Positions 33,394 to 45,250 of a DNA stretch of 64,000 bases are shown here, piece by piece. The first letter of the stretch is position 1; each line of letters begins with the position of its first letter. This stretch comes from Haematococcus lacustris (lineage: Eukaryota; Chlorophyta; Chlorophyceae; Chlamydomonadales; Haematococcaceae): assembly GCA_030144725.1 (NCBI GenBank), contig JASKMD010000002.1, forward strand, positions 3,365,086-3,429,085. The letters are read 5' to 3'. A program made the translations under genes and the position numbers. The notes beneath the pieces are model-generated. The model saw nothing but the letters and a program-made list of their open reading frames with translations, made no database searches and had not been told where the DNA came from.

Positions 33394-34878
33394 GCAGAGG
33401 GGCAGGAGGGGCAGGAGGGGCAGGCAGGGGCAGGAGGGGCAGGAGGGGCAGGAGGGGCAGGAGGGGCAGGAGGGGCAGGAGGGGCAGGAGGGGCAGGAGG
33501 GGCAGGAGGGGCAGGAGGGGCAGGAGGGGCAGGAGGGGCAGGAGGGGCAGGAGGGGCAGGAGGGGCAGGAGGGGCAGGAGGGGCAGGAGGGGCAGGAGGG
33601 GCAGGAGGGGCAGGAGGGGCAGGGGCAGGGGCAGGAGGGGCAGGGGCAGGAGGGGCAGGAGGGGCAGGAGGGGCAGGAGGGGCAGGAGGGGCAGGAGGGG
33701 CAGGAGGGGCAGGAGGGGCAGGAGGGGCAGGAGGGGCAGGAGGGGCAGGAGGGGCAGGAGGGGCAGGAGGGGCAGGAGGGGCAGGAGGGGCAGGAGGGGC
33801 AGGAGGGGCAGGGGCAGGGGCAGGAGGGGCAGGGGCAGGAGGGGCAGGAGGGGCAGGAGGGGCAGGAGGGGCAGGAGGGGCAGGAGGGGCAGGAGGGGCA
33901 GGAGGGGCAGGAGGGGCAGGAGGGGCAGGAGGGGCAGGAGGGGCAGGAGGGGCAGGAGGGGCAGGAGGGGCAGGAGGGGCAGGAGGGGCAGGAGGGGCAG
34001 GAGGGGCAGGAGGGGCAGGAGGGGCAGGAGGGGCAGGGGCAGGAGGGGCAGGAGGGGCAGGAGGGGCAGGAGGGGCAGGAGGGGCAGGAGGGGCAGGGGC
34101 AGGAGGGGCAGGAGGGGCAGGAGGGGCAGGAGGGGCAGGAGGGGCAGGAGGGGCAGGAGGCAGGCAGGGGCAGGGGCAGGAGGGGCAGGAGGGGCAGGAG
34201 GGGCAGGAGGGGCAGGAGGGGCAGGAGGGGCAGGAGGGGCAGGAGGGGCAGGAGGGGCAGGGGCAGGAGGGGCAGGAGGGGCAGGAGGGGCAGGAGGGGC
34301 AGGAGGGGCAGGAGGGGCAGGAGGGGCAGGAGGGGCAGGAGGGGCAGGAGGGGCAGGAGGGGCAGGGGCAGGAGGGGCAGGAGGGGCAGGAGGGGCAGGA
34401 GGGGCAGGAGGGGCAGGAGGGGCAGGAGGGGCAGGAGGGGCAGGAGGGGCAGGAGGGGCAGGAGGGGCAGGAGGGGCAGGGGCAGGGGCAGGAGGGGCAG
34501 GAGGGGCAGGAGGGGCAGGAGGGGCAGGGGCAGGGGCAGGAGGGGCAGGAGGGGCAGGAGGGGCAGGAGGGGCAGGAGGGGCAGGAGGGGCAGGAGGGGC
34601 AGGCAGGGGCAGGAGGGGCAGGAGGGGCAGGAGGGGCAGGAGGGGCAGGAGGGGCAGGAGGGGCAGGAGGGGCAGGAGGGGCAGGAGGGGCAGGAGGGGC
34701 AGGAGGGGCAGGAGGGGCAGGAGGGGCAGGAGGGGCAGGAGGGGCAGGAGGGGCAGGAGGGGCAGGAGGGGCAGGAGGGGCAGGAGGGGCAGGAGGGGCA
34801 GGGGCAGGGGCAGGAGGGGCAGGAGGGGCAGGAGGGGCAGGAGGGGCAGGAGGGGCAGGCAGGGGCAGGAGGGGCAGG
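33394..34878. repeat. (GGGGCAGGA)n minisatellite
   Basis: At least 1.48 kb of 9-mer GGGGCAGGA with scattered 6-mer GGGGCA units, beginning soon after the IFT70 donor at 33294 and ending at the assembly gap. The true length is unknown. All long frames across it are artefacts. Confidence 0.98.
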
Positions 34879-35378
34879 NNNNNNNNNNNNNNNNNNNNNN
34901 NNNNNNNNNNNNNNNNNNNNNNNNNNNNNNNNNNNNNNNNNNNNNNNNNNNNNNNNNNNNNNNNNNNNNNNNNNNNNNNNNNNNNNNNNNNNNNNNNNNN
35001 NNNNNNNNNNNNNNNNNNNNNNNNNNNNNNNNNNNNNNNNNNNNNNNNNNNNNNNNNNNNNNNNNNNNNNNNNNNNNNNNNNNNNNNNNNNNNNNNNNNN
35101 NNNNNNNNNNNNNNNNNNNNNNNNNNNNNNNNNNNNNNNNNNNNNNNNNNNNNNNNNNNNNNNNNNNNNNNNNNNNNNNNNNNNNNNNNNNNNNNNNNNN
35201 NNNNNNNNNNNNNNNNNNNNNNNNNNNNNNNNNNNNNNNNNNNNNNNNNNNNNNNNNNNNNNNNNNNNNNNNNNNNNNNNNNNNNNNNNNNNNNNNNNNN
35301 NNNNNNNNNNNNNNNNNNNNNNNNNNNNNNNNNNNNNNNNNNNNNNNNNNNNNNNNNNNNNNNNNNNNNNNNNNNNNN
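34879..35378. other. Assembly gap, exactly 500 N
   Basis: A round-number scaffold gap inside the minisatellite, so its size is a placeholder. The flanks may not be truly adjacent: IFT70 sequence is on the left and SCC2-like sequence on the right. Confidence 0.98.
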
Positions 35379-35960
35379 ATTCATGCCAACAGCAGCAGCA
35401 GCAGCAAGTGCCAAAACCGCATGCCGCCAGTGTCGCTGCACAAATGCCGCCCAAGGGTCCAGTCAGGGTTGTCAGGGTTGTTGTCAGTTGGAAGAGTGTT
35501 GGCTTTTCCATTCATGTCATTAGTCAAGGGCTTCTCAGGGAATCATCAGGGAAAGGCATACAGGACAAGTCAACAGGTGAGGTGCTGCGTAGCGGCATAT
35601 GTGTCGCCCATGCATCTCCATGCCCATCCACATTCCTCCATGCACCCTTCTCCGGCCCTGCCCCCGGGCCCCTACCCTCGCAGGCACCAGGCAGCTTCCA
35701 CCCAGCTTCCACAGCCCCACCTCCCAGCCCCAGGCCAGCGGCCAGTCTGTCTTCACATGCGCCCGGCAACAGCAGCAGGGCCCCTCACCCCCTGGTCAGC
35801 AGCCACTGCTGCCGCCACAGCAGCAGCAGCAGCAGCAGCAGCAGGAGGGGGTCATGAGCCCCACCGACAGTGAGACAGCAGGTCAAGGGGAAGCCCCCGG
35901 GCACCACCACGCCAAGGTCAGCCTGGCAGCGCAGCAAGGCGCAGCAGCGGTGCGGCGGTG
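35379..35960 (+). CDS. Candidate exons of unknown protein (possibly upstream SCC2 part)
   Basis: Right of the gap are two exon-like stretches. 35391-35575 has a poly-Gln run followed by VPKPHAASVAAQM and ends at a possible donor. About 35683-35880 has Pro/Gln-rich sequence with Q9 and EGVMSPTDSETAG before GTCAAG. I cannot assign them. They could be a linker of the SCC2-like gene or another gene's end. Confidence 0.25.
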
Positions 35961-36025
35961 AGCAAGCTTACGTCACATGGTCCATGCATGATCATGCCGC
36001 CTTGTGCAAAACTGCCACCCCCCCT

Positions 36026-36281
36026 TGCTCCCCTGCCCCTGCCCCTGCCCCTGCCCCTGCCCCTGCCCTGCCCCTGCCCCTGCCCCTGCCCCTGCCCCTG
36101 CCCCTGCCCCTGCCCCTGCCCTGCCCCTGCCCCTGCCCCTGCCCCTGCCCCTGCCCCTGCCCCTGCCCCTGCCCCTGCCCCTGCCCCTGCCCCTGCCCCT
36201 GCCCCTGCCCCTGCCCCTGCCCCTGCCCCTGCCCCTGCCCCTGCCCCTGCCCCTGCCCCTGCCCCTGCCCCTGCCCCTGCT
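36026..36281. repeat. (CCCCTG)n microsatellite
   Basis: About 42 GCCCCT units with a few one-base slips, about 200 bp before the first recognised SCC2 exon. Confidence 0.97.
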
Positions 36282-36476
36282 TTTTGATCAAAGGATCAAG
36301 TGCCACAGGGTGCTCCAAAGCTGAACAGCTGAACTGCTGCCCTCACCCTCCCCTGGTGTCACTCAAATTTGCGCTAGCCCACACCAAATACCCAATGGAC
36401 CCCCTGGTGGCAGGCGGGTGCTGGAGCTAGTGGAGGTGGGTGCAGCGGGGCGGCCTGACTGCACCATGGCTTGCAG

Positions 36477-38763
36477 TGCCGGCCCTGTTGGCCCTGGCCA
36501 CGGACCCCGCACCTGACATCTCTGCCAAGGCTCTAAAAGTGCTCAAGGCGGTGAGTGACCCTGACCCTGACCTGACCCTGACCCTGACCCTGACCCTGAC
36601 CCTGACCCTGACCCTGACCCTGACCCTGACCCTGACCCTGACCCTGACCCTGACCCTGACCCTGACCCTGACCCTGACCCTGACCCTGACCCTGACCCTG
36701 ACCCTGACCCTGACCCTGACCCTGACCCTGACCCTGACCCCTGACCCTGACCCCTGACCCCTGACCCTGACCCTGACCCTGACCCTGACCCTGACCCTGA
36801 CCCTGACCCTGACCCCGACCCTGACCCTGCAGTGCTGCGATAAGCACCTGAGCTTGTAGGTGGCAAGCTGCCTGAGGCCCTTGCTGAAGCTGCGGCATTT
36901 CAGGCGCGGTTGCATGCCGCTGCAGGGTCCCCCCCTGAAGGTAAGGGTGGAAGGGGGGAGGGGCAACATGGGAGGGATAAGAGGGGGGTTGAATGCTCTC
37001 TTCTGGGCGGAAGAGGGCGTATGCTTGCCGTGGTTGTTGCCATGACTTACAGTGACTGCCTTTACCTTATCGCTGGTCCTTATCTTGATCCAATACATGC
37101 ATGCATCGTCCCATGAGCGCTCAAAAACGAACTGATATTTGAGGTGTATGCAAAGCACAGGATCAAATAATCTATAATCTATAATGCGCATCGTAGTCGC
37201 ACTCCAGCCATGCGGACCCAAACTTCGACAGGTAGACTGCGCGTATCTTCTGCAGCCTGCGGATGGCTATGGCACGTATGCAAGCTTGCACATCGCGATG
37301 GCAATCGACCGGTCTCCGCCACTGGTGCGATAGCACCTTCATATAATTGCCATGGCCGCGGGTTACGCTTTTGTATAATCGACGGGCCGCGGGGTCACGC
37401 TTTTGCATAATCTGATCGGGACGCGGACCTCAGTTATACTAGCATGCGTCGCCTCTCCTCGCTCATTACCCGGCTTGCACATGGACTCGTCCTCGTCAAG
37501 TCCGCGAGCCATATGCACCATCGGCTGCGCCTCGGTGCGATGCGATCCGCCTCGTCTCGGACTCGTCCATTATGGCCGCACAATGTACTCGGCCCGCCGA
37601 TTGGCCAGTGCATATCGGCCACTATCCGGCCGTAGCGACTCAGCCAACGGCCAGACCTACGTATGTCGCATCATCTTCTTGCAGCCTGCTAGTTTGGCAA
37701 GTATAGCTTGCACGTGTTTGGCCTGTGTCTTCCCTCCTCGTTGAGGGAGTGGACAGCAAGAACGCGAAAGCCAACTAGAGACCACCACGCAAGGTAGGTT
37801 ATGGACGTTGACACGCGAGGACGGAGCGTCTTAAACACAACTTCACCACCACAACTTCATTCTCGGTGAGGCAAGTATACCCACCAGCGTTAACAAATGT
37901 CAATGTGTAACAAGTGTAATGTGTACACAAGTGTAAACAAAATGTTGGGCGCTCTCCGGAGCCAAGCACTCCTATACAGATACAATAGTAAAGATGTCAT
38001 GACCACGCTACTTGCGTAGCAGATGGTGGACATGCCACGGGGGTTTGCTTCTCTATGACTGACGGGGCGCCTAACTCAGACATACAAGATGATCGGCCCC
38101 GCGCCTCACGCGACACAGTTGGACTCGTCCTCGTCTCCCCTAAACACACCAGATGACTGCCTCAGTCTTGTCACGTACCTTAGTCCTTAGTCTTGTCCAT
38201 CGTCCATCGCCCCTGACCCGTCCACCACTTCTTTGCGCAATGTACTCGGCTTGCCGACGATCCATTTCATAGCTGAGCTTGTGTAGCTTGACGTGTGGGC
38301 CGCAGTGGACCTTGTCAGCCCAGGCGTGGTGGGGCGGCCTTCAGCAGCTTGTGGGTGGGCGTGGGTGGCGCCTGACCGTGCCCTCCGCTCCCGCTTCCTG
38401 GGCTCTCTGCTGCGACCCCTAGAGGAGGCCGCCACCCTGTCCACCCCTGGTGAGGGCAGGGGCAGGGCAGGGCAGGGGCAGGGGCAGGGGCAGGGGCAGG
38501 GGCAGGGGCAGGGGCAGGGGCAGGGGCAGGGGCAGGGGCAGGGGCAGGGGCAGGGGCAGGGGCAGGGGCAGGGGCAGGGGGCAGGGGCAGGGGCGTCACG
38601 GTGTGCTTCTATGTGGTGTGGGTGGCCGCAGGGCTGGCTGCAGCTTCAGACATGCAGCTGCTTGCCTTCTGCTGCCGTGTGCGCGTCTGAGCTGCCCTTC
38701 AAGAAGGCGGAGGAGCCGCTGACCCCTGATGCACCAGATCAACACCCTAGGTGAGGGTGAGGG

Positions 38764-38824
<61 letters not shown>

Positions 38825-38846
38825 GTGAGGGTGAGGGTGAGGGTGG

Positions 38847-38911
<65 letters not shown>

Positions 38912-41900
38912 GTGAGGGTGAGGGTGAGGTGAGGGTGAGGGGTGGAGGGGTGGGGGGCGGGGCTGCCTACATGACTATGTGCAAGCCAGCCGCCGGGTCA
39001 GGAGCGGCTTCGTCTTTCAGAAGAAGTTGCGCCTATGTTTGAGACCAGAATCGGATGCCAGATCAATACCCGAGTGGGGTGAGGGGTTGAGGTGAGGGGC
39101 GAGGTGTGGCGTGGCACCAGTCAGCAGGGGGGGGCCTTAGGGGGGGGTCCGGTGAGGTGGGGTGGGGGGGGCCCGGTGGGGCCTGGGCCTGGGCCCATCC
39201 CGCTACACTTGGGGGTTGAGAGGTGGGGTTCACCTTACTGAGGTGAGGGACCAGGGGCTGGCTGAGGTGCTGAGGGTATGAGGTGATGGACAGGGCCTGG
39301 CACTCAATGGGGGGGCAGGAGGGTAGCGGGGTGAGGGGCAGCAGGGTGGGTGGTGCTGACTGTCAGGGTGGGCAGAGTTGGCTCATGGGTAAACAGAGTG
39401 TTGTTTCAGCACCACACAGGCAACACCATTCACAGCACCACTAGCAATAGAAAGCACCATACAGGCACCATACAGGCAGGCCTTCGTGCCGCTGCTCACG
39501 AACCGCACCATCTCCACGCTGGGCACGCGCTCAATCACCATCTTGGCCATCACGTTCTGCCAAACGCCCACACACACCCATAAACACCACTCACAGCACC
39601 TGATGTCCGCAGTGGGTCAAGGAGACAGGGGAAGGCAAGTGAACAACAAGGGACCCACAAGGAGTAGCCAGGGCTATAGGCACCCCTGCACGCAGACTTA
39701 CTCCTGGGGCCACTGCAGCAGCAGAGGGGTGGTTTCATATCCTCAATTTCTGCCACAGCCCCTGATGTGCAACCCGCTTCGAAGCCAAGGGGAATGTGGG
39801 ATAGTATCATAGTATCATAGTATAATCGGTGTGGAAGATGTGCATAGCACACATGTCACACTTGTTTTATGGGGAAGGACAGGCCTGGGTCATTAGCTCG
39901 TGGGAGGAAAGGTGGCTGGAGGTGGAGGGTCAGGGCAGGGGGCCAGGATCACAAGGCCAGAAATGGCTGTCACCTTTGTGTATGCGGATGTGCCCTATGT
40001 GCAAGCCAGCAGCGGGTCAGGAGTAGTCGTGTCAGTGAAATTATCTTGTCAAAGAATAAAAGAGTAAAGAATAAAAAAACAAAATAAATAAATAAACACC
40101 TCAGCCCACAACAGGACTTTCACCCTGCTGCCCTCCCCCCCATCACTGCTGCCCTTCCCCCCTACTACTGCTGCAGTGGCTCGCAGAGGACCAGCCGCCC
40201 TGGCCAGCCTCAAAGAGGTGCTCTCCGCCCCCCCCTCCCGCACTGACCCCTGCCCTCACCACCACCTCGGCAGCCACCGCTTCCACAGCAGTGGCTCCGA
40301 GCAAAGCCCACCAACTGCCCCAACCGCCCCTCCATGCGTCAGAACAAGGGCAACAGCCAGACGCAGAGGCACTAGGGTCGCCTCGGCAGCCAGCAGCAGC
40401 AGCCAATGGAAGCACCGAGCAGCATCCAGGTCAGCAGGGGGGGCCTGGCCTGGGGTGTTCAGGTGGGGCAGCAGCCAGCAGCCATGCCCCCCCTCCCTCC
40501 TCCTGCTCTGCGGATGCCAACACAGCAGCAGCAGGCACAGCAGCAGCAGGAGCAGCAGTGGTCCGGGGGCGGGCAGTTGTAGGGGTTCGGTTAGGGGGGG
40601 TGGGGGGGGGGCCCACAGGGGGGGTAATGGGCCCCCCGGCTGCTGGGGTCAGGAGGCCTTTGGGGGGGTCAGCCGGCGCCCGGGGGCAGATGACTCAGTA
40701 CCCCCCCCCATGTGGCACCTGCCAAGGTAGGCCCACCCCACCCCACCCCCACCCCACCCCACCCCACCCCACCCCACCCCACCCCACCCCACCCCACCCC
40801 ACCCCACCCCACCCACCCCACCCCACCCCACCCACCCCACCCCACCCCACCCCACCCCACCCCACCCCACCCCACCCCACCCACCCCACCCCACCCCACC
40901 CCACCCCACCCACCCCACCCCACCCCACCCCACCCCACCCCCCCACCCCACCCCACCCCACCCCACCCCACCCCACCCCACCCCACCCCACCCCACCCCA
41001 CCCCACCCCACCCCACCCCACCCCACCCCACCCCACCCCACCCCACCCCACCCCACCCCACCCCACCCCACCCCACCCCACCCCACCCCACCCCACCCCA
41101 CCCCACCCCACCCCACCCCACCCCACCCCACCCCACCTGATCATGACCCCTCCTTTCCCCTGCCCCCCCTGCTCTCTTTTGCCCGTCACCTCTCCTCCTC
41201 ACTGCCCCTGTCGCTGGTGGTGGTGGCGCAGGCATGCATGGCCCTGTGCCTGCTGCTGCTGCTGAAACGCTTTTTGCGAGAGGCCTACAAGCTTGCTGAC
41301 GAGCGTGTGGCCGCCTTCCAGCCGTCAAACACCTTAGCCAGGAAGGCTGAGGAGAAGATGGGAGTCACCAGGGTATGTGCTGGCTTGCTGCAGGGGGACA
41401 CCGGGGGAGGGGGAGGGGGAGGGGGACACCGGGGGAGGGGGAGGGGGAGGGGGACACCGGGGGAGGGGGAGGGGGACACCGGGGGAGGGGGAGGGTACCA
41501 TGCTCAGCGGTGCTCTGTGCGGGTGTGTGGGGGGGCTCAGGCTGTGTGGAAGGTGGATGGGGCACCGTGGTAGTAGCGCTGCTGCACCGGCAGGGTAGCG
41601 CCGGTTGACTCTGCTGTGCTCCTTTGTGTCTGCAGGACCCCCAGGTGGAGCTGGCCCTGTCCACCTTAGACCTGGCTGCCCCCAGCGCTGACCTGGCCAG
41701 CCGCCGCCCCCTCAGGGTGTACCGCGACGCCAAGTTCCTGCTGGCTGAGGACGCTGCCAACTACCAGTGAGTGGCCACCTCAACGACCCAGCCTAGGCGC
41801 AAGGCTCTGTAACTCTCAACCCCTTCCTATTTTTTTCTTTGTCTTCTTTTTCTTTTTTCTTTCTTCTTTCTTCTTTCTTCTTCTTCTTCTTCTCTTTTCA

Positions 41901-42826
41901 ACACCACCCTACCCCCGCCCCGCCCTGCCCCCCAGCCTTGACCCATCATCCGCCCGCCCCCACTGCCTGCCCTACCTTCTCCTATCTGGCCCCATCTCCT
42001 CCTCCCCCTGGCCCTGTGCAGGCTGGCAGAGCAGGGGGAGGGGGCCTCACCCCAGGAGGCTTCCCCAGACCCCCTGGCTGCAGGGCCTGACAGCGGGGGG
42101 GCGCCGGCAGCCCGCTCCGCCCTGGCTGCTGCCGTCACCTCAACCAGCCTGCCCCTAGGCCCCCAGGGGGTGAGGGGCAGGCCGCGAGGGGGGGCTGCAG
42201 CTGGCACTAGTTCCATAGCTGGCGGGGGGGCTAGGGCTGCAGGGGCGGTGGGGCAGGCCAGGCGGGCGGCAGGGGCGGCTGCTGGAGGAGCCGCCACAAC
42301 GCTCAAGGCGGCTGCGGGGGCCAAGGCGGGGGCCAGAGCTAAAGCACGCAAGGTGGGGGAGGGCCAGGGGGGGGCGGCTGGCAGCTGGGGTGGGGGGTGG
42401 GAAGGGAGGGAGCTTGTGGCCCATGGGTTGCTGGGACAGTGGGTTAGGGTTAGTGGGGTAGGGTCAGGCAGTTGGTTGTTGGTCGTGTACGCCTGCTCAC
42501 TTTGCAGTGACCAAGTACTGTTGCTTGCATAGCTCACAGCGAACACTGTATACACTTGTGTACTGCTCAATTTGAAACTGTGCTTCGACGCACAGGGCGC
42601 GGCCACAACTGGCGCGGCCAAATTGAAGCGCAAGAGGCGCGCTACCGGGCTGGACACCTCGTCCGAGGACGCGGAGGACGACGCGGGGGACGGGGATGAT
42701 TCTCCCGGGTCGATGCGCAGTCCGGGAAGTGAAGCGAGCCCCGGCAGGGCAGCGTCGTACCTCAGTGCGCGGATCTCGTCTCGCCCCGCGCGCAACATCA
42801 AGCGCAAGCTTACGGAAGACATGTGA
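36477..42826 (+). CDS. SCC2: SCC2/NIPBL cohesin loader, C-terminal part, frame-disrupted
   Basis: HEAT-repeat protein that loads cohesin on DNA. Segments: 36477-36550 (VPALLALATDPAPDISAKAL), 36833-36940 (CCDKHLSL, then VGGKLPEALAEAAAFQARL), 38306-38449 (SRFLGSLLRPLEEAATL), 38650-38750 (DMQLLAFCC; LPFKKAEEPLT; LMHQINTL), 40177-40429 (VARRGPAALASLKEVLSAP), 41232-41372 (LLLLKRFLREAYKLADERV; FQPSN), 41636-41766, 42022-42352 and 42596-42826 (TGA). This block order follows the Nipped-B C-terminus. The tail is Ala/Gly-rich with an AT-hook-like RGRPRGG and a basic end. The conserved reading frame shifts near 36855, 38690, 38724 and 40230, the last two at C-runs, while phases between exons agree once the shifts are allowed. 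The cause is either consensus error or decay. The N-terminal two-thirds is not seen. Confidence 0.75.
36553..36830. repeat. (CCCTGA)n array filling an SCC2 intron
   Basis: The intron 36551-36832 is almost wholly CCCTGA hexamers, from the donor GTGAGTGACCCTGA to the acceptor CCCTGCAG. Confidence 0.97.
38455..38597. repeat. (GGGGCA)n microsatellite
   Basis: About 23 GGGGCA units starting a few bases after the SCC2 donor at 38450. Confidence 0.97.
38751..38945. repeat. (GGGTGA)n microsatellite
   Basis: About 30 GGGTGA units starting at the donor of SCC2 exon 38650-38750. The unit itself contains the donor consensus GTGAGG. Confidence 0.97.
38950..40176. other. Rest of a long SCC2 intron
   Basis: No exon of SCC2 is recognised here. 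It contains an antisense GSA relic (39473-39556) and a 35-bp duplicated motif TGTGCAAGCCAGC.GCGGGTCAGGAG near 38978 and 39998. Confidence 0.55.
39473..39556 (-). pseudogene. Isolated exon relic of glutamate-1-semialdehyde aminotransferase
   Basis: On the minus strand, after an AG acceptor at 39557, 28 codons read MAKMVIERVPSVEMVRFVSS then GTKACL. This matches the PLP-enzyme segment VPSVEMVRFVNSGTEAC of GSA (tetrapyrrole synthesis in chloroplasts). N-S and E-K changes hit the normally invariant NSGTEA. No neighbouring GSA exon is found, and the piece lies antisense in an SCC2 intron. It is probably a captured or decayed fragment. Confidence 0.7.
40735..41137. repeat. (CCCCA)n microsatellite
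   Basis: About 80 CCCCA units with periodic CCCA and CCCCCA interruptions, in the SCC2 intron before exon 41232. Confidence 0.98.
41400..41492. repeat. (GGGGGA) / GGGGGACACC repeat
   Basis: GGGGGA hexamers broken by four GGGGGACACCG units, just after the donor of SCC2 exon 41232-41372. Confidence 0.95.
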
Positions 42827-43902
42827 CGGAACGCTCGTGACACAAGCCCGGGAGGACTTACACGGGCGGGACGACACCATCTCGCGCTGCTGCGGACCAC
42901 ACACTGTCGTGCCTCACACCTATGCCCACAATGCGCGCTCAGTAGGCGGCGCGCCCTGCGCGTGCAAGCGCGACACCCGGCAGAAGTTGCGTCGTTCCTA
43001 ACGAGACCGTTAGGAGCTTGCCGCTGCCTTGACCGGGGATGCGGGTCTTGGCCGCTGGAGCTCGACACAAGCATACGCACGCCGTGAGCATAGGCATGCT
43101 TGCGCTTCAGTGTCAGAGACCTTCATAGTGCACGCGTCTCGGCATCTCGGTGCAGGGGCGCAGGGGCTCCTACTCTGGATTGGAATTTAGCAGGAGTCTT
43201 TAGCCGTGGGCCTCTGACACATGACTTTGCCCCTGCCGCATCCCCATGACCGCGACGAGTTTCCTAATTAGGCATTGAGTTTGTCTTCAGTTTTTGCGAC
43301 CCCAGTCTACTCCTCACGGGACGAAGGCGTAGCTGCCACTTGAGCTGTCGATTCGTAGTGGTGAGTTGAGCATGCCAGGAAGAGCATAGAAATAGTTTAA
43401 GGGGGGCGAGGGCGTCAGGTGTACATCAGGACATTACATCACAACTCGGGCGTAGGGAAAAACTGTACTTATGCACTCACTGAACCACCTATTGTGTTAC
43501 CTTTCCACCATCTCACAATAAATATTCATTCACCTGGCCGTGCTCAGCAAAGCCTCACATCATGAGTTTGACCTGGAGCAATGGCAGTCATAGTAGCCTT
43601 TGTAGCAATGAGCTCGCAACCTGCGCTTGATTACAAACATGCGACAATATAATAATGATAAAGAATTTGATTGCACTTCACACACGCACTTCGCACCTCG
43701 TTCGGGATGTCTGACTCATGTAGTAGCGCTGGCGGCCTCCAACACGGCAGCCTGGAGTGATGTAGCTGGCCCACCTAATGTGACATGGCGCCTCTGGCTT
43801 GGCACCCTACTGTGCCAGGCCCAGCCCGACCCAGAGGTGTGAGATCAGGCCTGCCATGGTATCAATGTCTGTGCCCAAATGCTCTGTGCCCAAAGCAGCC
43901 CC
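42827..43902. other. Intergenic, no gene seen
   Basis: Lower GC than the surroundings (for example near 43500-43680) with no recognisable coding segment. SCC2's 3' UTR is expected at the left end. Confidence 0.55.
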
Positions 43903-43925
43903 CTTGTCCCTCACTAGGGCCTCCA

Positions 43926-43990
43926 TTTGAGCCGGACCAGTAGTGACCACTAGCAGCATATACTAGTGACCAATACTGGCCCGACTCAAA
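43926..43990 (-). ncRNA. Conserved 3'-terminal hairpin of Fanzor-like element (copy 1)
   Basis: On the element's sense strand, TTTGAGTCGGGCCAGTA pairs with TACTGGTCCGGCTCAAA: 17 bp with two G.U pairs. Inside, GGTCACTAG pairs perfectly with CTAGTGGTC around a short loop. Possible guide-RNA scaffold or transposon-end structure; function inferred only. Confidence 0.55.
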
Positions 43991-45201
43991 GTGGTGTTAA
44001 TGAGCTGTGTGGAGTAAACCCAATGCACATGGACATAGTGTTTGAGTGCCTACCACCTACACTATTGCCTGACCACGAGGGCTATTGTGTAGAGTTGGCA
44101 TGACAAAACATGCGCTGATTGTAAGCTGATGACAGCTCGAGAAGGGGGCACACATTACTGTGCCACAGCAGGCTGCTGCTCCTGGGCCTTGGGAGGCTTG
44201 TCTTGCAGCCGCTTGTAGACCAGGCCAGGGTACTCCTTGCCCTTGGCTGGCAGAGCTCCCTGCTCTGGCCAGTAGCACAGCTCCAGCGCGCGCCACTTTC
44301 TCTCCCCAATGCGCTGCATGCTCAGCGCTGCATTGCAGTCCCTGTCCAGCCACCTGCCTGGCTGTGGTGCTGGCTTGGCTTTGACAGCCTTGCCCTTGGC
44401 CTTGGCCTTTACCCTGGGTGGGCTTGCTGCGCTTGGCTGGCGGGGGAGTGCTGGGCCCTGGCTGTGTGGCTGCCTTGCTGCTGCGTGGGGGCTGTGGGGG
44501 CTTGCGTGGGGACTCGGAGTCAGAGTCACTGTCACACTCCATGCTGGCAGGCTGGGCAGGGGCAGACTGGGCAGGGGCTCGTGGGGGTAGTGGGGGTAAG
44601 GGGGGTGCATCAGGGGCTGGAGGGGGCTGCACGGCTGGAGGTGTGGGTGCATACCCCGGGGAGGGGTAGCCCACCAGGCAGGTCAGAACAATGCGCAACA
44701 CAAAGAGAGACGCGATGACGCGGAGCTGAGAGTGCACCTCAGCCCGTAGCTGGAGGTGCGCCCGTAGCTTGCGCCTCGTCTTCTTGCACCCGCGCAGCAC
44801 AGCGCCCTCCGGGACCTTGATGACCTGCAGCCAATCACAATCACCACTTTGACAGGCCACTTTGACAGGCAAAGACACGATGCGGGGACACAAACAGCGC
44901 GGGGACACATAAGGCGGGGACACGGACCTGACGTCTGCTCGTTGCCCAGCCATCCCGACGCTCCTGTCGTTGCTTGCCTTGAGCAGAGCGAGACGCTGCG
45001 ATGGAACCAACAGGAGCGACGTGTTATCACACAGCGCGGAATTTCCGGAGCTCACAGTCGGCTAGGGACACGAACCCTTTCTGTTTCTTTCCCGGGTCCT
45101 TGTTGTGCTTGGTGGTGCTCTTCCGCTTATCCTTAGCCATCACGCGATGCGCATTGAGACGGACGGTGGCCTTTTCAAGCAACTTGGGTTTCCCGTGAAA
45201 A

Positions 45202-45215
45202 CACACAATTGTGTG
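45202..45215. repeat. 14-bp palindrome near the element 5' end
   Basis: CACACAATTGTGTG is perfectly self-complementary. It is repeated (12 bp) at 58081-58092 at the same place in copy 3. Confidence 0.75.
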
Positions 45216-45250
45216 ACTGTGCTGAGCTAGAGCAGAGTGCTCAGATACGG

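Larger units (their letters stand above)
43903..45232 (-). mobile_element. Fanzor-like element, internally deleted (copy 1)
   Basis: Minus strand. The 3' end is at about 43903 (CCCTTGTCCCTCACTAGGG) with a 65-nt hairpin, then a conserved ~255-bp 3' UTR. A coding end with stop at 44155 carries the RuvC-III block GRWLDRDCNAALSMQRIGE and a tail YKRLQDKPPKAQ. A low-complexity linker (PGPSTPPPAKRSK) is frame-shifted relative to that end. An exon from 44824 reads VIKVPEGAVLRGCKKTRRKL. The first exon (ATG 45140) encodes the basic MAKDKRKSTTKHNKDPGKKQ. A CACACAATTGTGTG palindrome is near the 5' end. RuvC-I and RuvC-II are absent. Copy 3 shares both ends, so these look like termini of one element. Confidence 0.7.

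Noticed and set aside
33284..35873. Very long open frames across the GGGGCAGGA array and the N gap
   Set aside because: They exist only because the repeat unit lacks stops and N is read through; composition is pure repeat.
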